A stretch of 64,000 bases of DNA. Origin: Globodera rostochiensis. Lineage: Eukaryota > Nematoda > Chromadorea > Rhabditida > Heteroderidae. The DNA is taken from positions 2,666,001 through 2,730,000 of the forward strand of contig JAEVLN010000004.1 in assembly GCA_018350325.1 (NCBI GenBank). Direction: 5' to 3'. Positions 1 to 13,933 of this stretch are shown piece by piece (within the stretch, counting starts at the first letter, position 1; each line of letters begins with the position of its first letter). A model generated the notes under the pieces. The model saw nothing but the letters and a program-made list of their open reading frames with translations, was not told the origin of the DNA and searched no databases. A program made the translations under genes and the position numbers.

Positions 1-2422
<2,422 letters not shown>

Positions 2423-5400
2423 TCACGGGGGGGTGGCGGCACGTAATTGGTCGATTAGGGAAGATGGGAATTTACGGGACGGATCTTCAGAGACGGCGCC
2501 TCCGGGGTTAGTCTCTAGATTGGACATTCCAATTAAGCATTTAAATTTGCGACTGATCAATTTGGAGAATTAGGACGGCTGATTGATCATTCATTGATGG
2601 ATTGAGGTGAAGTGCGCGATAGGCAACATTTAAATTTTGTTTTCACTTCACAAAAAAACATTTGGCCAAAAGGACAAAAAAAAATGCGGCGGACGATGCG
2701 ATGATTGATCGATAATGGCCGAAACGGGTTGAAAAGAGTGAGTGGCGGATGATTCGGAAGTGAGAACAGCATTATTCATTCATTCATTCATTTTATACAT
2801 AAAATGGAATTGCTTTGCCTTCCGGACAGATTGATTGGAGCAAAAATGCCTCGGGACTTTTATTGGGTCAAAACAGAAAAAGGAACAGAAGGACGGACTC
2901 TTGATCAAAAAACTCCGATGTTTTTGTCTGCATTTGGATGGGTGTGGCTTCCTTTTTTAATGCGGTCTTTCAAGAGCCTCCAGGGCACAAATAATTTCCA
3001 AACACTTTGCCTGGGGCAAAAAGCAGCTTCTCCCTTCAGAATTATTGCCCTGAGGGGTATTAACCGGAGGGAATGAATGGTTTACGATGCTAACGACAAT
3101 GCAATGCAATAATGATGATGAGGCTGAGGCTGAGGCTGAGGGTGGACGAGAAGAAAGGCTTTTATGTGCCTTGAAGAAATGATAAAAAAACAAAAAATGG
3201 GCTTTTAACTTTGTTTGGGTGCTTTTGGGTGATTTAAAAAACTGTTAATTCACCAAAAATTCGGATAAATTGGCGCAATTATTAACATTCCATACGGTGA
3301 AATGAAAACATTTCCCGCCCGCCAATGATCGCTTTTTGCCATTTGGCCGCAGCAATAAAAGTGATTGACGCGGAAGCGAGTGATTGACAGCGATTTGGTT
3401 GATGCCTCCGGGGACAGGGCCTTCGGCAGAAGTTGTAGCAGCGGAAATGTTTTTGGGCCAAATCAGAAAATCCAAAAAATGTAATGGCAAGATCAATATG
3501 TATTTCAATCACCGAGCATTTAAATTTTTTGCATATTTTTCATTTTCCACTCGAAGGACCCAAACATTTTGACTTAGTCCAAGTCCCGGAACCGCTCAGT
3601 TTAGCGCTGTGCCTTTTGGCACCATCAGTCACAACTCAACCGTTAGCTAACAAATTAATAGTGCTTTTAGCTAACAAAAAGTTATAATGTTTCAATCTTC
3701 TCGGCGCCAATATATGCGGACCGTCTTAGTCCCCATTCTCGATAAACATAATTCTCGAGATTGTGTTGGCTTCCCTTGGCTACCGTTAGATTTCTCGCCA
3801 TCGTAAAGTCAACTTACCTATCGGACTAATGGCCTTGCGTGTAGCTTTTCCTTTCCATAAAGTGGCCAAACATTCCATCGGTGCGCAACACCGGTGCGAT
3901 CGGGCCAGGGGGGGGAAGGGAGTGATCGGAGTGATCAGTGAGTGAATGGCGTGCAAAGAAAGGCTTGCCCGCCGAAGGCTCAGCTCACCCACAAATAAAC
4001 GGGCGGCGAGGGGCTTCTCAGGGAGCGGAGTGAAAAGGCTAACGGTGAGGGGAAAGAGCTCCCTCCCATCACATCGCCTCCCTCCCTCCCTCAACTCCCC
4101 CCCCCCCATTCATTCATTCTTTCCGGCGTCCCATTACTATTCGATGGGACCACAAAATTTTGGGGGGGGGGGGGACTGTCGATAAGAGCAAAAGCGCAAA
4201 CAAAAGCGGGCGGGGGGGGGGGGGGGGGGTGGGGCCGGGGGGGGGGATGGATCCCTTCCTTTTTCTCCTCCTCCTCCTCCTCCTCCTCCTCCTCCTCCTC
4301 CTCCTCCTCCTCCTCCGACGGAGGTTTTTCGTTTCCAATGTAAGAATGGGTTGGAGGGTTGGGGGAGGTTGGGGCGGGGGAGGGAACGAGATTCAGCTGA
4401 TGACAGAAACTCATCAGACTCAGCGGGCGACCGATTGGGGGGGGGGGGGGCGGGCTGATCAGAATCGAAGGTGACCGCTAAATAAAACAGACACATTTGG
4501 GGCTTTACCGGAATGTGCTTCTTCTAACTCGTGAAATGACTACAGAACAAAATTTAGGGTATCCAAACGGAAATAAAATTTTAATACTCATTTTAATTAT
4601 TCGACGATCGTAAAATTTTAGGCTTTTACCCCAAATTCGGAGTCTCAAGCAATTTGTCAGCAAATCTGTCAGCCCCCTGTCACCGCCGTTGAATTTTAAG
4701 AAAAGTTTGGACGGTTTGAGTGAGAGAAGTAATTTGGTCCCAATGCCCGCCCCCTCCCCTGGGCCATCTTCCTTCATTTTGGTGGGGCCAAGGACGGGGA
4801 GACGGTCGAGGCTGGGCTAATGGCCAAATGCTGTGTCGACACCAATTTGCGGGGGACGGACACGGGCCAACAACATGGCCAACCCCAACTATTGACGGGA
4901 TGGTCCCCACGGTAAAATTGGCGGGGGCCGGGGGGAGGGGGCACTTTCCAATAAACAAACCAACGGCGGGACAGCCTTTTGGGCATAAGCAAAGCAATGC
5001 GATAAAGTCAGAAAAAATATTTTAATTTAATATAAAAAATTTTTGGGTTCAAAAAAAACTACAAAAATTTTATGGGCTGGGAATGCGACAAGATTAAAAT
5101 ATTTCATTTAAATTTTGATCAATAAATTGGCATTCTTTAAAATAAAGCATCTCCCGGTATGATGAATGAATGAAGGTTTCCTTTTCCTGTTTTTGCTGGT
5201 CAAATTGGCTTTCTCCGCCTCGGGGGCCATGGAAGAGAGCGCCGGGGGGTTGGGAAAGGGGGAGAAATGGATGACGGGAAAAGAAAACGCTGGAGGGGAT
5301 GAAATTTGAAACCGGTGAACACGCCCCGGGGGTAGGGGGCCGATTCAAAGGACCAAACAAAACAAAATTTGGAGGTGAGATGGGCGATGAAGAAGTTGGC

Positions 5401-6209
5401 CAATAATGAACGGAATGAATTGTTTGCCCCCGAGGCGATTGATTGGTCTCAGTACAGTCGAAGAAAAAGCACTTTAAAATGGACAATTATTGGGCAAATT
5501 TCATCATTTTTGGTTCAAATTGTTTTTGAATTTGACCTTCCCAATTAATTTCCAAAATGTTTTCTAAAAATCAACAAATCCCATTTTGCTTTGTTTTGTT
5601 AATATGTATTTAGGTAAACTTTAAATATTAAAGTTCCGATTCGCTTATTAAAGAATTAATTTATGCATAATAAAGCGAAAACAAATACATAAACAATATG
5701 TATAATTATGCAAATTAAACGAATATAATGCGCGCTATTATTAATTAATGCATATGAATGAGAAACTGGGCAAAACAACGAGCGCCCCCCCCCACCCCCA
5801 CAAAAAGTAATTTTATAATTTCAATTTTAATTACCATTACAGTAGGCGGTGTATGGGTACAGTATTTTAAGGATGGACCCGGACTTTCTTTCATCAATAA
5901 TTCTCGCAAACATAGCCACTCTTTTTAAAGAATAGAAACAAAAAATGAAACCCATTTATCACTAAATTATTCGAATTTCTAATCAACTTTTTTATGATCA
6001 TTTAATGGTGGTGATTAGCAAACATTGGGCATTATCCTTTTGATTGTGATAAAACAAATTTTTTGATATAGTACAACAAAATACAATCACAGATTGCTGT
6101 TTTTTGGACAAATTCGAATCTGACTCAAGAAACGTGATTTTTTGGGCTAGAACATGGACCAACTTTCTGTAGGGATTTGCATGAATCGAACCAGTCCAAC
6201 TCCAAAGTC
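2423..6209. other. Gene-free interval with low-complexity tracts
   Basis: No exon chain is recognisable on either strand. The interval holds a CATT microsatellite near 2775, a (GAGGCT)n stretch at 3119-3143, a G/C-homopolymer block at 4090-4450 with a (CTC)n run at 4265-4316, and AT-rich sequence at 5500-6150. Open frames here are shadows of simple sequence. Confidence 0.6.
4090..4450. repeat. Poly-G/poly-C and (CTC)n block
   Basis: Runs of 9-17 G or C (for example 4162-4175, 4211-4229, 4438-4450) surround a (CTC)n microsatellite of about 50 bp at 4265-4316. The G-rich strand could form quadruplexes. No coding signal is seen. Confidence 0.85.
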
Positions 6210-7758
6210 CTACGACAAACTCGAAGACGGCGCATCATCCGACGACTCGTCGGGACTTGGCGAGGAGAACGCATTGAACAGCCCGTGTTGCTGCTGTTGT
6301 TGCGCCTCCACTCCCCGCTGCAGCATTGTGGCCAGATTCTGCTTGGTCTTCTCCGTCTCGCATAGCATAGCCAAATGGGTGGAAAGACACTGCTTGGATG
6401 ACTCGCAGAGCTCGGTGAACTCGCCGACGTTCTCGATCAGATCGGAGCAGAAATCGATGGTGTTGGTGCATTCAAAGCAATGATTCTGAAAGTAAATTTG
6501 AATTTTCGCCATGGAACTGCAGCCGCCCAACTCTAAATGTATTTGTATCGAATACCTTCAAAGAGGTGAGTCCATAATGCTCGGCCATTCGAAACTTGAA
6601 CACCATACAGCGCCGACTCTCCTCAATCAAAAAACGCTCACAGCGCTCCTTCACCACGGCAAGGTCGTACTTGTCGCTCAACTGGAGAATGGTCTCCACA
6701 CAATCGTCTGGGTTTAGTTTGGAACAATTAACGAAAAACCGGGTCAAAATTAGTCTCATTCATCACCGTACCGGTTGGTTTTCCGCTTTCCGGATACATA
6801 CATTCCAGCATCATGCCGAACAGTTCGGCCTCCACCGCACTGTCGTTGATCGTGAACGTCTGTGTTTTACATTCGCGAAAATTGTCGTGGAAAAAGAAAG
6901 CACGAAAATAGGGTGAATGGGCAGCAAGGAGCTTAAGTTTCAGATTTTAAAGAAAATATATTAAAATTTTTTTACATATTTGTTCACGTCAAATGCGCTT
7001 CCATTGACGAACAGTTGGTCCTCCTTTGGCGGAACTCTGAAAACAGAATTAAAATAATAAGTACGATCGGCTACGACTCTGAACCCGCCAACACCAACCC
7101 GTATCCGACAATTTCGTTGACAGCAATCTGTGCCTCAATCTCGAGAGTGTCCTCGGCCCGCCTAAAACTGCTTGCTGTGGACTCCAGCAAACGAGTCCAA
7201 TTCACGAACGGCTGACGAGCGCAGAAAGCATGCTCAAAGTTTCGGACAAAGTCCAACTGAATTGGTTTAAATTTAAACATAGGTTCAAAAAATTCTTCTT
7301 GACCGAATTGGATAAAATAATAGAAATTGCCAAGGCCAAGGCTCGTGGGCTGCCCCAAATCAAAACAAACTTCCGCCCCAACTCAAAACCTTTTTTACTA
7401 CGCCCTGCCCTGGACAATCTCATTCGCTTTACTTCACGTGATTTGATGACAAATTTGACTATGGCCTTGCAGCGCCAGCATTGTGACTTGTTGGCCCAGT
7501 TGCACCACACGTAGACGGCCAAAGTGGGAGGCGAATATTGGCCTTCGCCCGCACTCTTTCGTACTTCAAGACGCCTGGCGTTTATTATAATAAAAAGTGA
7601 GTTTTCAAAGCTTTCAAACAAAAAAATTCATATGTACGTTCATACCAGGGCAATTTGGCTATGCTCTTGACAGGAGAAAATTTTGTAGCACCATCCAAAT
7701 CGGCCACGCGTTCGATGCGAAGTCCGATCACTGATTTTAGCGCACTATCCTCCGTCAT
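6210..7758 (-). CDS. MATH-BTB domain protein (BATH family, probable CUL3 adaptor)
   Basis: Seven exons in frame, about 370 residues. The N-terminal MATH domain starts with KLPWRLEV, continues through VYVWCNWANKSQCW and RNFEHAFC, and ends near LEIEAQIAVNEIVGYG. The BTB domain begins at DQLFVNGSAFDVNKYLLAAH, continues with HSPYFRAFF and MMLECMYP, and ends in the helical SDKYDLAVVKERCERFL segment. The C-terminal exon (6487-6210) adds a helical region, a short Gln run and an acidic Ser-rich end. In this family MATH recruits a substrate and BTB binds Cullin-3, so the protein should be a substrate receptor of an E3 ubiquitin ligase. The start is the only ATG in frame with the MATH domain (7758). 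It shares a 368-bp upstream region with the divergent TRABD gene. Nematodes have expanded this family, so the particular ortholog is not assigned. Confidence 0.9.
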
Positions 7759-8126
7759 TTAGCGAAAATAGCTTTTATGCAGCACAGGATTCCCATTTGT
7801 TCTTTTTATCCTTTTTTGAGAGGTCGTATTCTTTAATTAAATATCCTTTTTTGGAGCTCTGTCATATTTTTGTTTAACAAATTACTTGCTAAAGCGGAAA
7901 AGATGACAAATTTGCGTAAAGCATTTACATTTAGCATTTACAAACATTTTGAAAATCTTTTAAAATTAAATACCTATTGGCATTCTGTTTAATTTAAAGT
8001 GTCATTTTCTTGCCTGGTTAGATTAGAAGCGGAGAATAATTGGACGTCAGCGTTGGATTTAGCTTCTTTCTTTAAGGGGGAAAAGGCATTCATTCTTTTT
8101 GAATAAATTACAATTTTGCATTTTCG
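7759..8126. promoter_or_regulatory. Shared upstream region of divergent MATH-BTB and TRABD genes
   Basis: These 368 bp lie between two divergently transcribed start codons (7758 on -, 8127 on +). The region is AT-rich and shows no consensus TATA box or repeat. It must hold the 5' control sequence of at least one of the two genes, probably both. Confidence 0.5.
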
Positions 8127-10756
8127 ATGGATTTGAACATGACAACAGCGCATGACGACCCGAACGCGTCATTGGATGCGTCCACTGCCGGCGACAAACA
8201 AAGCGTGTCCTTCTCGGACTCGACCGACAAGTTTCGGGCCCATGCGGCAGAAGAGGTCGGCAGTCCAATTACGATCAACCAGTCCATCTCAGACCCAACC
8301 ACTGAGTTGACTGAGGAGGACATTTTCCGGATGAAGGCAATGTCCATTGAGCAGAACGGGTGGAAACATGGTAATTTCAAACAAACCGTTCCAATTGGAA
8401 AAGGGTACGCACAGGCATGGAAATTTCCGAAATCTTTCTGCTTACAAGCTTGCATTGTCTTTGTGGAACTAAACTGAGATAATTATTGCACTTCGAGAAT
8501 TATAAATATTCCAGGACCTGCTAGCGAAGTGCAGTCCGCCGTTTCGCAGGTCGACTCGGCGTCCAATTACATCGCCGATGCGGCCGACCAGCAAATTGAT
8601 GAGCAACAGAGTGAGGAGGAGTCGGACGAGGAAGGAGAAGCGGAGGATGAGGAGGAGGGCCCCGAAGGAACGCACACCGCCGCCGCCGCGTCGGATGAGT
8701 CGACGCGCCATTTGGAACGACGATTTTATGTGGATTCCAAGGTTTGGCACACAAAAAAGGGGAATTTTGATTTATTTGAAAAAACAAAATTTATTTTGGT
8801 GGCGGGCGAATGATTCCTTCCAGGTACTTGGCCAGAATTTACAGTTTTTTAGCACCAAAAAACACATTGCTTCTCTTTTCTTTTTGAAACTTCCAAAAAC
8901 TTCTTTTTTGAGGTATTTCTCTACGACGGCTTTGCATTTGGACGAAACCGACCTCTGAAGCCGAACCTTAACAAAAATACAGGCAATTGTTTTCGAAGAA
9001 GTTTATTAATTTGGTTATTTATTTACGGATATTTTTCAAATTTAGTCAGCCTTTTGAAATATCCATTCGAGCCGGCAACAATTCCGTCTGGCATCGATTC
9101 AGACGAATTTCGTCGAGCATTCAGCGATGCGCAAGTGTACTTGGTCGGCACGGCACATTTTAGGTTTTTTTTAATACAATTGGCATGGCTTTTCGTTTTT
9201 TTAAATACAATTGGCATGGCTTTTCGTTATCTTTGAATTTGGGCTCAACAAAAATTCAGTATTTGATTTGATCCGGGGATTTATGGGGTACGGTCTGTCT
9301 GATTTAGCTGGATCAGATGATAATTTCTACCGGACCATATTTGATATTTACACCATTTTTAATGATTCTTCAGTTTGGACAGCTGTCGTGATGTGATGCA
9401 GACGGTGACGGAAACACAGCCCGACTTTGTGATGGTCGAACTGTGTTCTTCCCGCATTCAAATTCTCTCCATGGACGAACAGGTTCTGATGCGTGAGGCG
9501 CAGGCACTCACGCGACAAAAAATCATGGCGATCATCAGAGAGGTCCTTCTAAATTACGAAAAAAACCTTCTTGAGGTTGTTGTGTTCAGAATGGCATCGC
9601 GCAAGGCTTGATGCAGGTGCTGTTGCTGTCACTGTCCGCCCACATCACTCAGCAGTTGGGCATGGCACCGGGCGGCGAGTTCCGTGCCGCGAATGCCGCC
9701 TCCAAACAGGTGGTTGGCTGCGGCATCATTCTCGGCGACCGGCCGCTTAACGTTACGCTGCAGCGTGCGCTCGGCGCGTTGGGTCCCCTGCAGCGTTTGA
9801 AGTTCTTCTTCCACTTGGCCGCATCACTGGGCATGGACATAAAGTGGGTTTTCATTTCACCCATTAAAGGGTATGACCAAAAAGTTTTTTCTGTCAAAGA
9901 TGGTGCAGGAGTTGCCCTCCCCCCCCCCCTCCACTAAAATCCATTTTCCTTAACAAAAAGATGAATTTTCAGGGGAAATTCCAAATTAAAATTTGTGAGT
10001 TCATTGTCAGCAGCTTCCCTGTCGTTCAGACAAGAAGATGTTGAGCGTTGTAAGGACATGGACATGCTGGAAGAGTTGCTCAAACAGATGGCCGGCGAGT
10101 TCCCACAAATATCGCGCATTCTGGTGGATGAGCGGGACCAGTGTGTTTTTTCTTTTGTGTTTAATTTTTAAATGACATAAAATTATTAAAAAATTTAGGT
10201 ACATGACCCAAGTGTTGCATACACTGCTCCAAAGAGGCACCATGGAAAAGCTGTACGCCAGCAAAAAGTGTCGAGGTGATTTTTCGATTTGTCTTTTACG
10301 CATGCCCACGCTTTGGATGGGCCAAAGTTTGTTTATTAAACACCTTTTTGTGTGAGGGGTTTCATTTTATTTAAAATGTGCATGAATTTGTGTGTTCAGC
10401 AACGTTTGAGCCTGTCACTGTCGTTGCCGTCGTCGGCATGGGCCACGTGGCGGGCATTCGGGCGAATTGGACCAAACACATTGACGGCGCCGTTCTGTTG
10501 ACGTATGCTTTTTATTGTTAACAAAAATATATTTTGTTGTTTGTCTTAGAATTAAAAATTATGAATTTTGTGAGTAAACAATTTTCCTGTAAACATTTTA
10601 AACTAATTCATTTAAATTTGTGTTTTTAGTGTGCCTCGTCCTTCAATGAAGTCGCGCATTTTCAAGTCGGCACTGAAGTTGACATTCTTTGGACTGCTCG
10701 GTTATGGCGTGTGGCGTGTCGGATGTTCGGTGGTGTCAAAGATTCGGCCCAAATAG
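8127..10756 (+). CDS. TraB domain-containing protein (TRABD homolog)
   Basis: TraB/PrgY-family protein like human TRABD. Exons: 8127-8370, 8515-8741, an exon ending at 9163, 9374-9542, 9590-9843, 9973-10140, 10199-10275, 10400-10502 and 10630-10756; all phases agree. The first two exons give a Ser/Asp/Glu-rich acidic N-terminus. The TraB domain starts at VYLVGTAHFS, then DFVMVELCSSR, HITQQLGMAPGGEFR and LGDRPLNVTLQRAL, and carries the late VVGMGHVAGI motif. A hydrophobic stretch near the C-terminus (LTFFGLLGYGVW) is followed by basic residues, consistent with a tail anchor. The 5' edge of exon 3 is uncertain: the frame is open from about 8896 right through to 9163, so that exon may start there or the region may hold two exons. 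Family identity is firm; the biochemical role of TRABD proteins is not settled. Confidence 0.9.
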
Positions 10757-11593
10757 TGCGAATGCCTCACCGATTTGCTCCATGTCCTCCTCATTTTTCT
10801 GTTTAAAACAATCTCTCCTAGACATCCCCGCAAGCTTTGGAAGTTATACTATAAATACCCTGGAGGGCAGAAATGGAAAAATTCGTCATTTTTAAAATTG
10901 TTTCTTCATCGTTCTAGATAAAAAGGTTTTCTCTCTTTAATTGTCTGCACTGTAACATTTTTAGACAATTCTTTTGGACCCCCCCCCCCCGAAGTTTTTT
11001 CTGTAGATTGGTGATTTTTAAGACCCTTTAATTGAACTTTTGGTGGTAAATTAAAACAAATTGTCCGATTTTCTCGTGTTTGTTGCAAAATAAACTCAAT
11101 GTTAAAGTCGAATGTTATGGGGAAATTATGTTTATTTCAAAATGGCAGTTGGCAAAAGGTTTTTCGGACCAATGCCGTGGCATGGCCCAGAAGCGACAGA
11201 TTGTGCCGGAGGCGTGTTGAGTTTGCCCAAACAATTTTTGGGCTGTCCGTTCAGACTGTTTGGCCAACCAAAACTTGCCGCAAATGTCTCGTCGAAGTCC
11301 AATGTGGCGTTTATATTGCCAAAATAACTTGCGCGCACTGGCAAGAAAAATTTTGAAATTGATTTATATAAAATAAAAATTTAAAAAAATCATTGCAAAA
11401 GATGTCTAAATATCAATTCTATTAGAAGGTGAAGGCGGCACAAACTGCACAGAAATGCTGATTTATTCGAGCAATGCGAAGCAAAGCAAAGAATGTGCCG
11501 GATTTACATTTGGACATTAAATTGGAGAAAATGCATTCCGTCGAAAAAACAAACATCGGTTTCAAAGCATTCCGTGCCGTGCCATTATGCCAA
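10757..11593. other. Interval between TRABD and the Gly-rich peptide gene
   Basis: Contains a 12-base C run at 10979-10990. A minus-strand frame (11344-11132) ends immediately before an AATAAA and has coding-like base use, so it could be a terminal exon, but no start, acceptor or homology could be tied to it. Nothing else is recognised. Confidence 0.4.
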
Positions 11594-11994
11594 TCACTGA
11601 TTGTTTGTCGGGCCCGGCGGTGGCGCGAACCCGGCTTCCCGCTTACCGTACACGCCACTGCCGTAGCCCATGCCACCATAACCGCCCATGCCACCGTAAC
11701 CGCCCATGCCGCCGTATCCCATGCCACTGCCATAGCCCATGCCACCGTAACCCATTCCGGAACCGCCCATGCCACCGTATCCCATGCCACCGTAGCCGCC
11801 GCTGCTGTATCCGCTTCCTAAAGCATTTGAAATAAATTACTGTGCCTTTGGTGCGTTTCCCATCTCAAAATGTGTGGAAGGAAAGAAATACCGTAGTAGG
11901 GCCACCAGCCGTATGCCTGACTGTGCCCGGCCAGACAGCTGAACAGGAAAACGGTGACAAGGCAAGAAGCGATCATCGTTTTGGTGGAAAGCAT
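11594..11994 (-). CDS. Secreted Gly/Tyr/Met-rich peptide precursor (108 aa)
   Basis: Two exons (11994-11892 and 11817-11594) join in phase. Exon 1 encodes a convincing signal peptide (MIASCLVTVFLFSCLAG core, cleavage probably after HSQA) followed by YGWWPYYG. Exon 2 encodes a long run of GYGGM/GSGM-type repeats, then VYGKREAGF and a Pro-rich end. Such Gly/Tyr repeats occur in nematode neuropeptide-like and antimicrobial peptide precursors (NLP/CNC type) and in structural secreted proteins. The single GKR tribasic-like site could be a convertase site with C-terminal amidation of the upstream peptide. No enzyme domain is present. The product must be extracellular if the signal peptide is used; its role is unknown. 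Confidence 0.75.
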
Positions 11995-13933
11995 TTCTTT
12001 CACTCACAAATATTCACTCTGAATTTTAGAGGTTGGTTTTAAATTGGCATAATTAATTAATTAATTATTATCTGATTTATTAGACTGTTGGTTATTAAAT
12101 ATATTTTGCCTTTTAAAATAAAAGAAAGGCTCACGGAACTTTTTGTGTCTTTTGGTGGGCCAAATGTTTCACGGAATGCATTGCGTGCACGCTGTTTAAA
12201 TATCACTGCGCGCGGGCCAAAAGGTGCAGACGGCGCGCCCGCGCGAGACTCTTGACATGTTTTCGAAAGGCTCGAAGACGTCCAGTTTTTTGCTCGATGA
12301 CTGACTTTTAGCATATGCGAAGTGGTTGTCGGCTGTTGTTTATTTATTCTTAGTCCAAAAACAGTGTCCCCCCCCCCCCCCCACTGACAAGCAATTGGCC
12401 AACTTTCGAGTGGCCATAAACATTGGCCCTCCCCCCCCCCGGCAGAATGCACACACTTGACCCCCCCCCCCCAACCATCTGATAATCAGCAAATGAACGG
12501 GCCAAAACAATATTTGCCGTCTTTGGGAGGGGCCGCCTAAAATAATTTGGGCCACATTTTGTGCCTCCTGCACATGGCCACAATTGGCACATAATTGCAA
12601 AAAAGCGAATAAACAATACTTAGCGGCCAAGCCGACTCAACTTGTCAAGTGGTTGAGGAGGGGGGGGGGGGAAATCCGTTCAAGTGCTTCTGAGAGGATT
12701 AATATTTATTGTATTTATATTTATGCTGATTGCGACACTGAAACGGAAATAATTTGTAAAAAAATTGATTATTAAAATATAAATTAATTCTAATTTTTAA
12801 CCAAATTTTTAAATTTCTTAAATTACAGCCCAAAAACTCGTGCACATTTTGGGCGTAGCAGCAGCCCACTTTTGTTGGTCCCCCCGACACCAAAACGGGA
12901 GTTCCCCCGCCCGCCCGCCTCCCCTCGCGTCGCGTCATCATTTTGTGTCGTCGTCCATCGCCACGCCCCTAAATGGAGGCCATACAGCGGGGGCGGGGTT
13001 TATGTCAGCTCCATAAATGGAATAAAACTGATCAGAATGAATATCGTTGGAATGGAATGGACTATCCGATTGAATTAGGCTTTATTTTTGTGGTTAAAAC
13101 GGTTCCATGCAAATGCAACAACGTGACAATGACAACGAAACTCGGCATGATTAGTGGTGGTGTTGCGGAAACACACCCACCTCCCTTATATTGCACACAT
13201 AAACCTGCTGATCAAATCAGGCATCAAAGTGTCTCTTTCGTGCGCAGTAACTTCCCCCCCCCGTCCAATCATCTCGTGTCAATGCGTCGTGCGAGCACGT
13301 CCAACTGATTGACTGATCGGGTCAGGTTGGGTCAGCAACAGCAACTGATCACGTGCCTTCAATTAGAAATCGGACCCCCCCCCCCATCCCCAACCCCTCT
13401 TTTTGAGAAATGTATGTTGAAATAAACATTTTTCCATCTTTAAATGGAATTGTTTGAAATTTAATTAATTCAATACAAGTTTTGTTTATTTTAAATAAGA
13501 ATAATGTTTTGTTTTGTGTGTGTATCACAGAAAAAATAATTGGTACCAAAAGAGGAGCTGGAGGAGGCCGGCCGGGTCCGTGTTCAGCTGGTTCAACACC
13601 GTCCCGGACAACGGAGTGGCCGGCCGGCCCTAAGTCTTCCCTCAAAACGCCCTGCGTAAAATGACCTTCGGCGTTTATTATTTATTATTTATATAAATCA
13701 TCTGAATGGAAAAATTGATCAGCAAATTGTGCTCTAATCAAACTTTTAGGTGTTACAACAAAACGCTCTCTCCTTCTCTTTTTGTATGCATTTTATAAGC
13801 AAAAAGTTGAATTAAAAAAAAGTTTGACCAGCAAAAACATTTAACTTTTCTAAGAGATTTACTTCCAAATTTTGCCTCGTGAGAGAGAATGGTTGCGCAA
13901 ATGAATTACATCGAAAGACTTACGAATATTTCA
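11995..13933. other. Gene-free interval rich in C runs
   Basis: Long C or G runs at 12368-12382, 12431-12440, 12461-12472 and 12660-12671, among others, interrupt AT-rich sequence. A GC-rich inverted pair (GGCCGGCCGG near 13567 and GGCCGGCCGGCC near 13619) brackets a short open frame ending at a TAA at 13632, but no gene could be built from it. A TTTATAAG element near 13793 lies about 140 bp upstream of the next gene. Confidence 0.5.

Noticed and set aside
4091..4496. Poly-Glu, poly-Arg, poly-Gly or poly-Leu frames
   Set aside because: Simple (CTC)n and G-run sequence.
11132..11344. 70-codon minus-strand frame next to AATAAA
   Set aside because: Coding-like composition but no start context, acceptor, domain or partner exon; kept only as a remark in the interval entry.
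13482..13664. GC-rich short frame ending at 13632, possible terminal exon
   Set aside because: Several frames look equally plausible, the segment is bracketed by GGCCGGCC inverted repeats, and no upstream exon connects.
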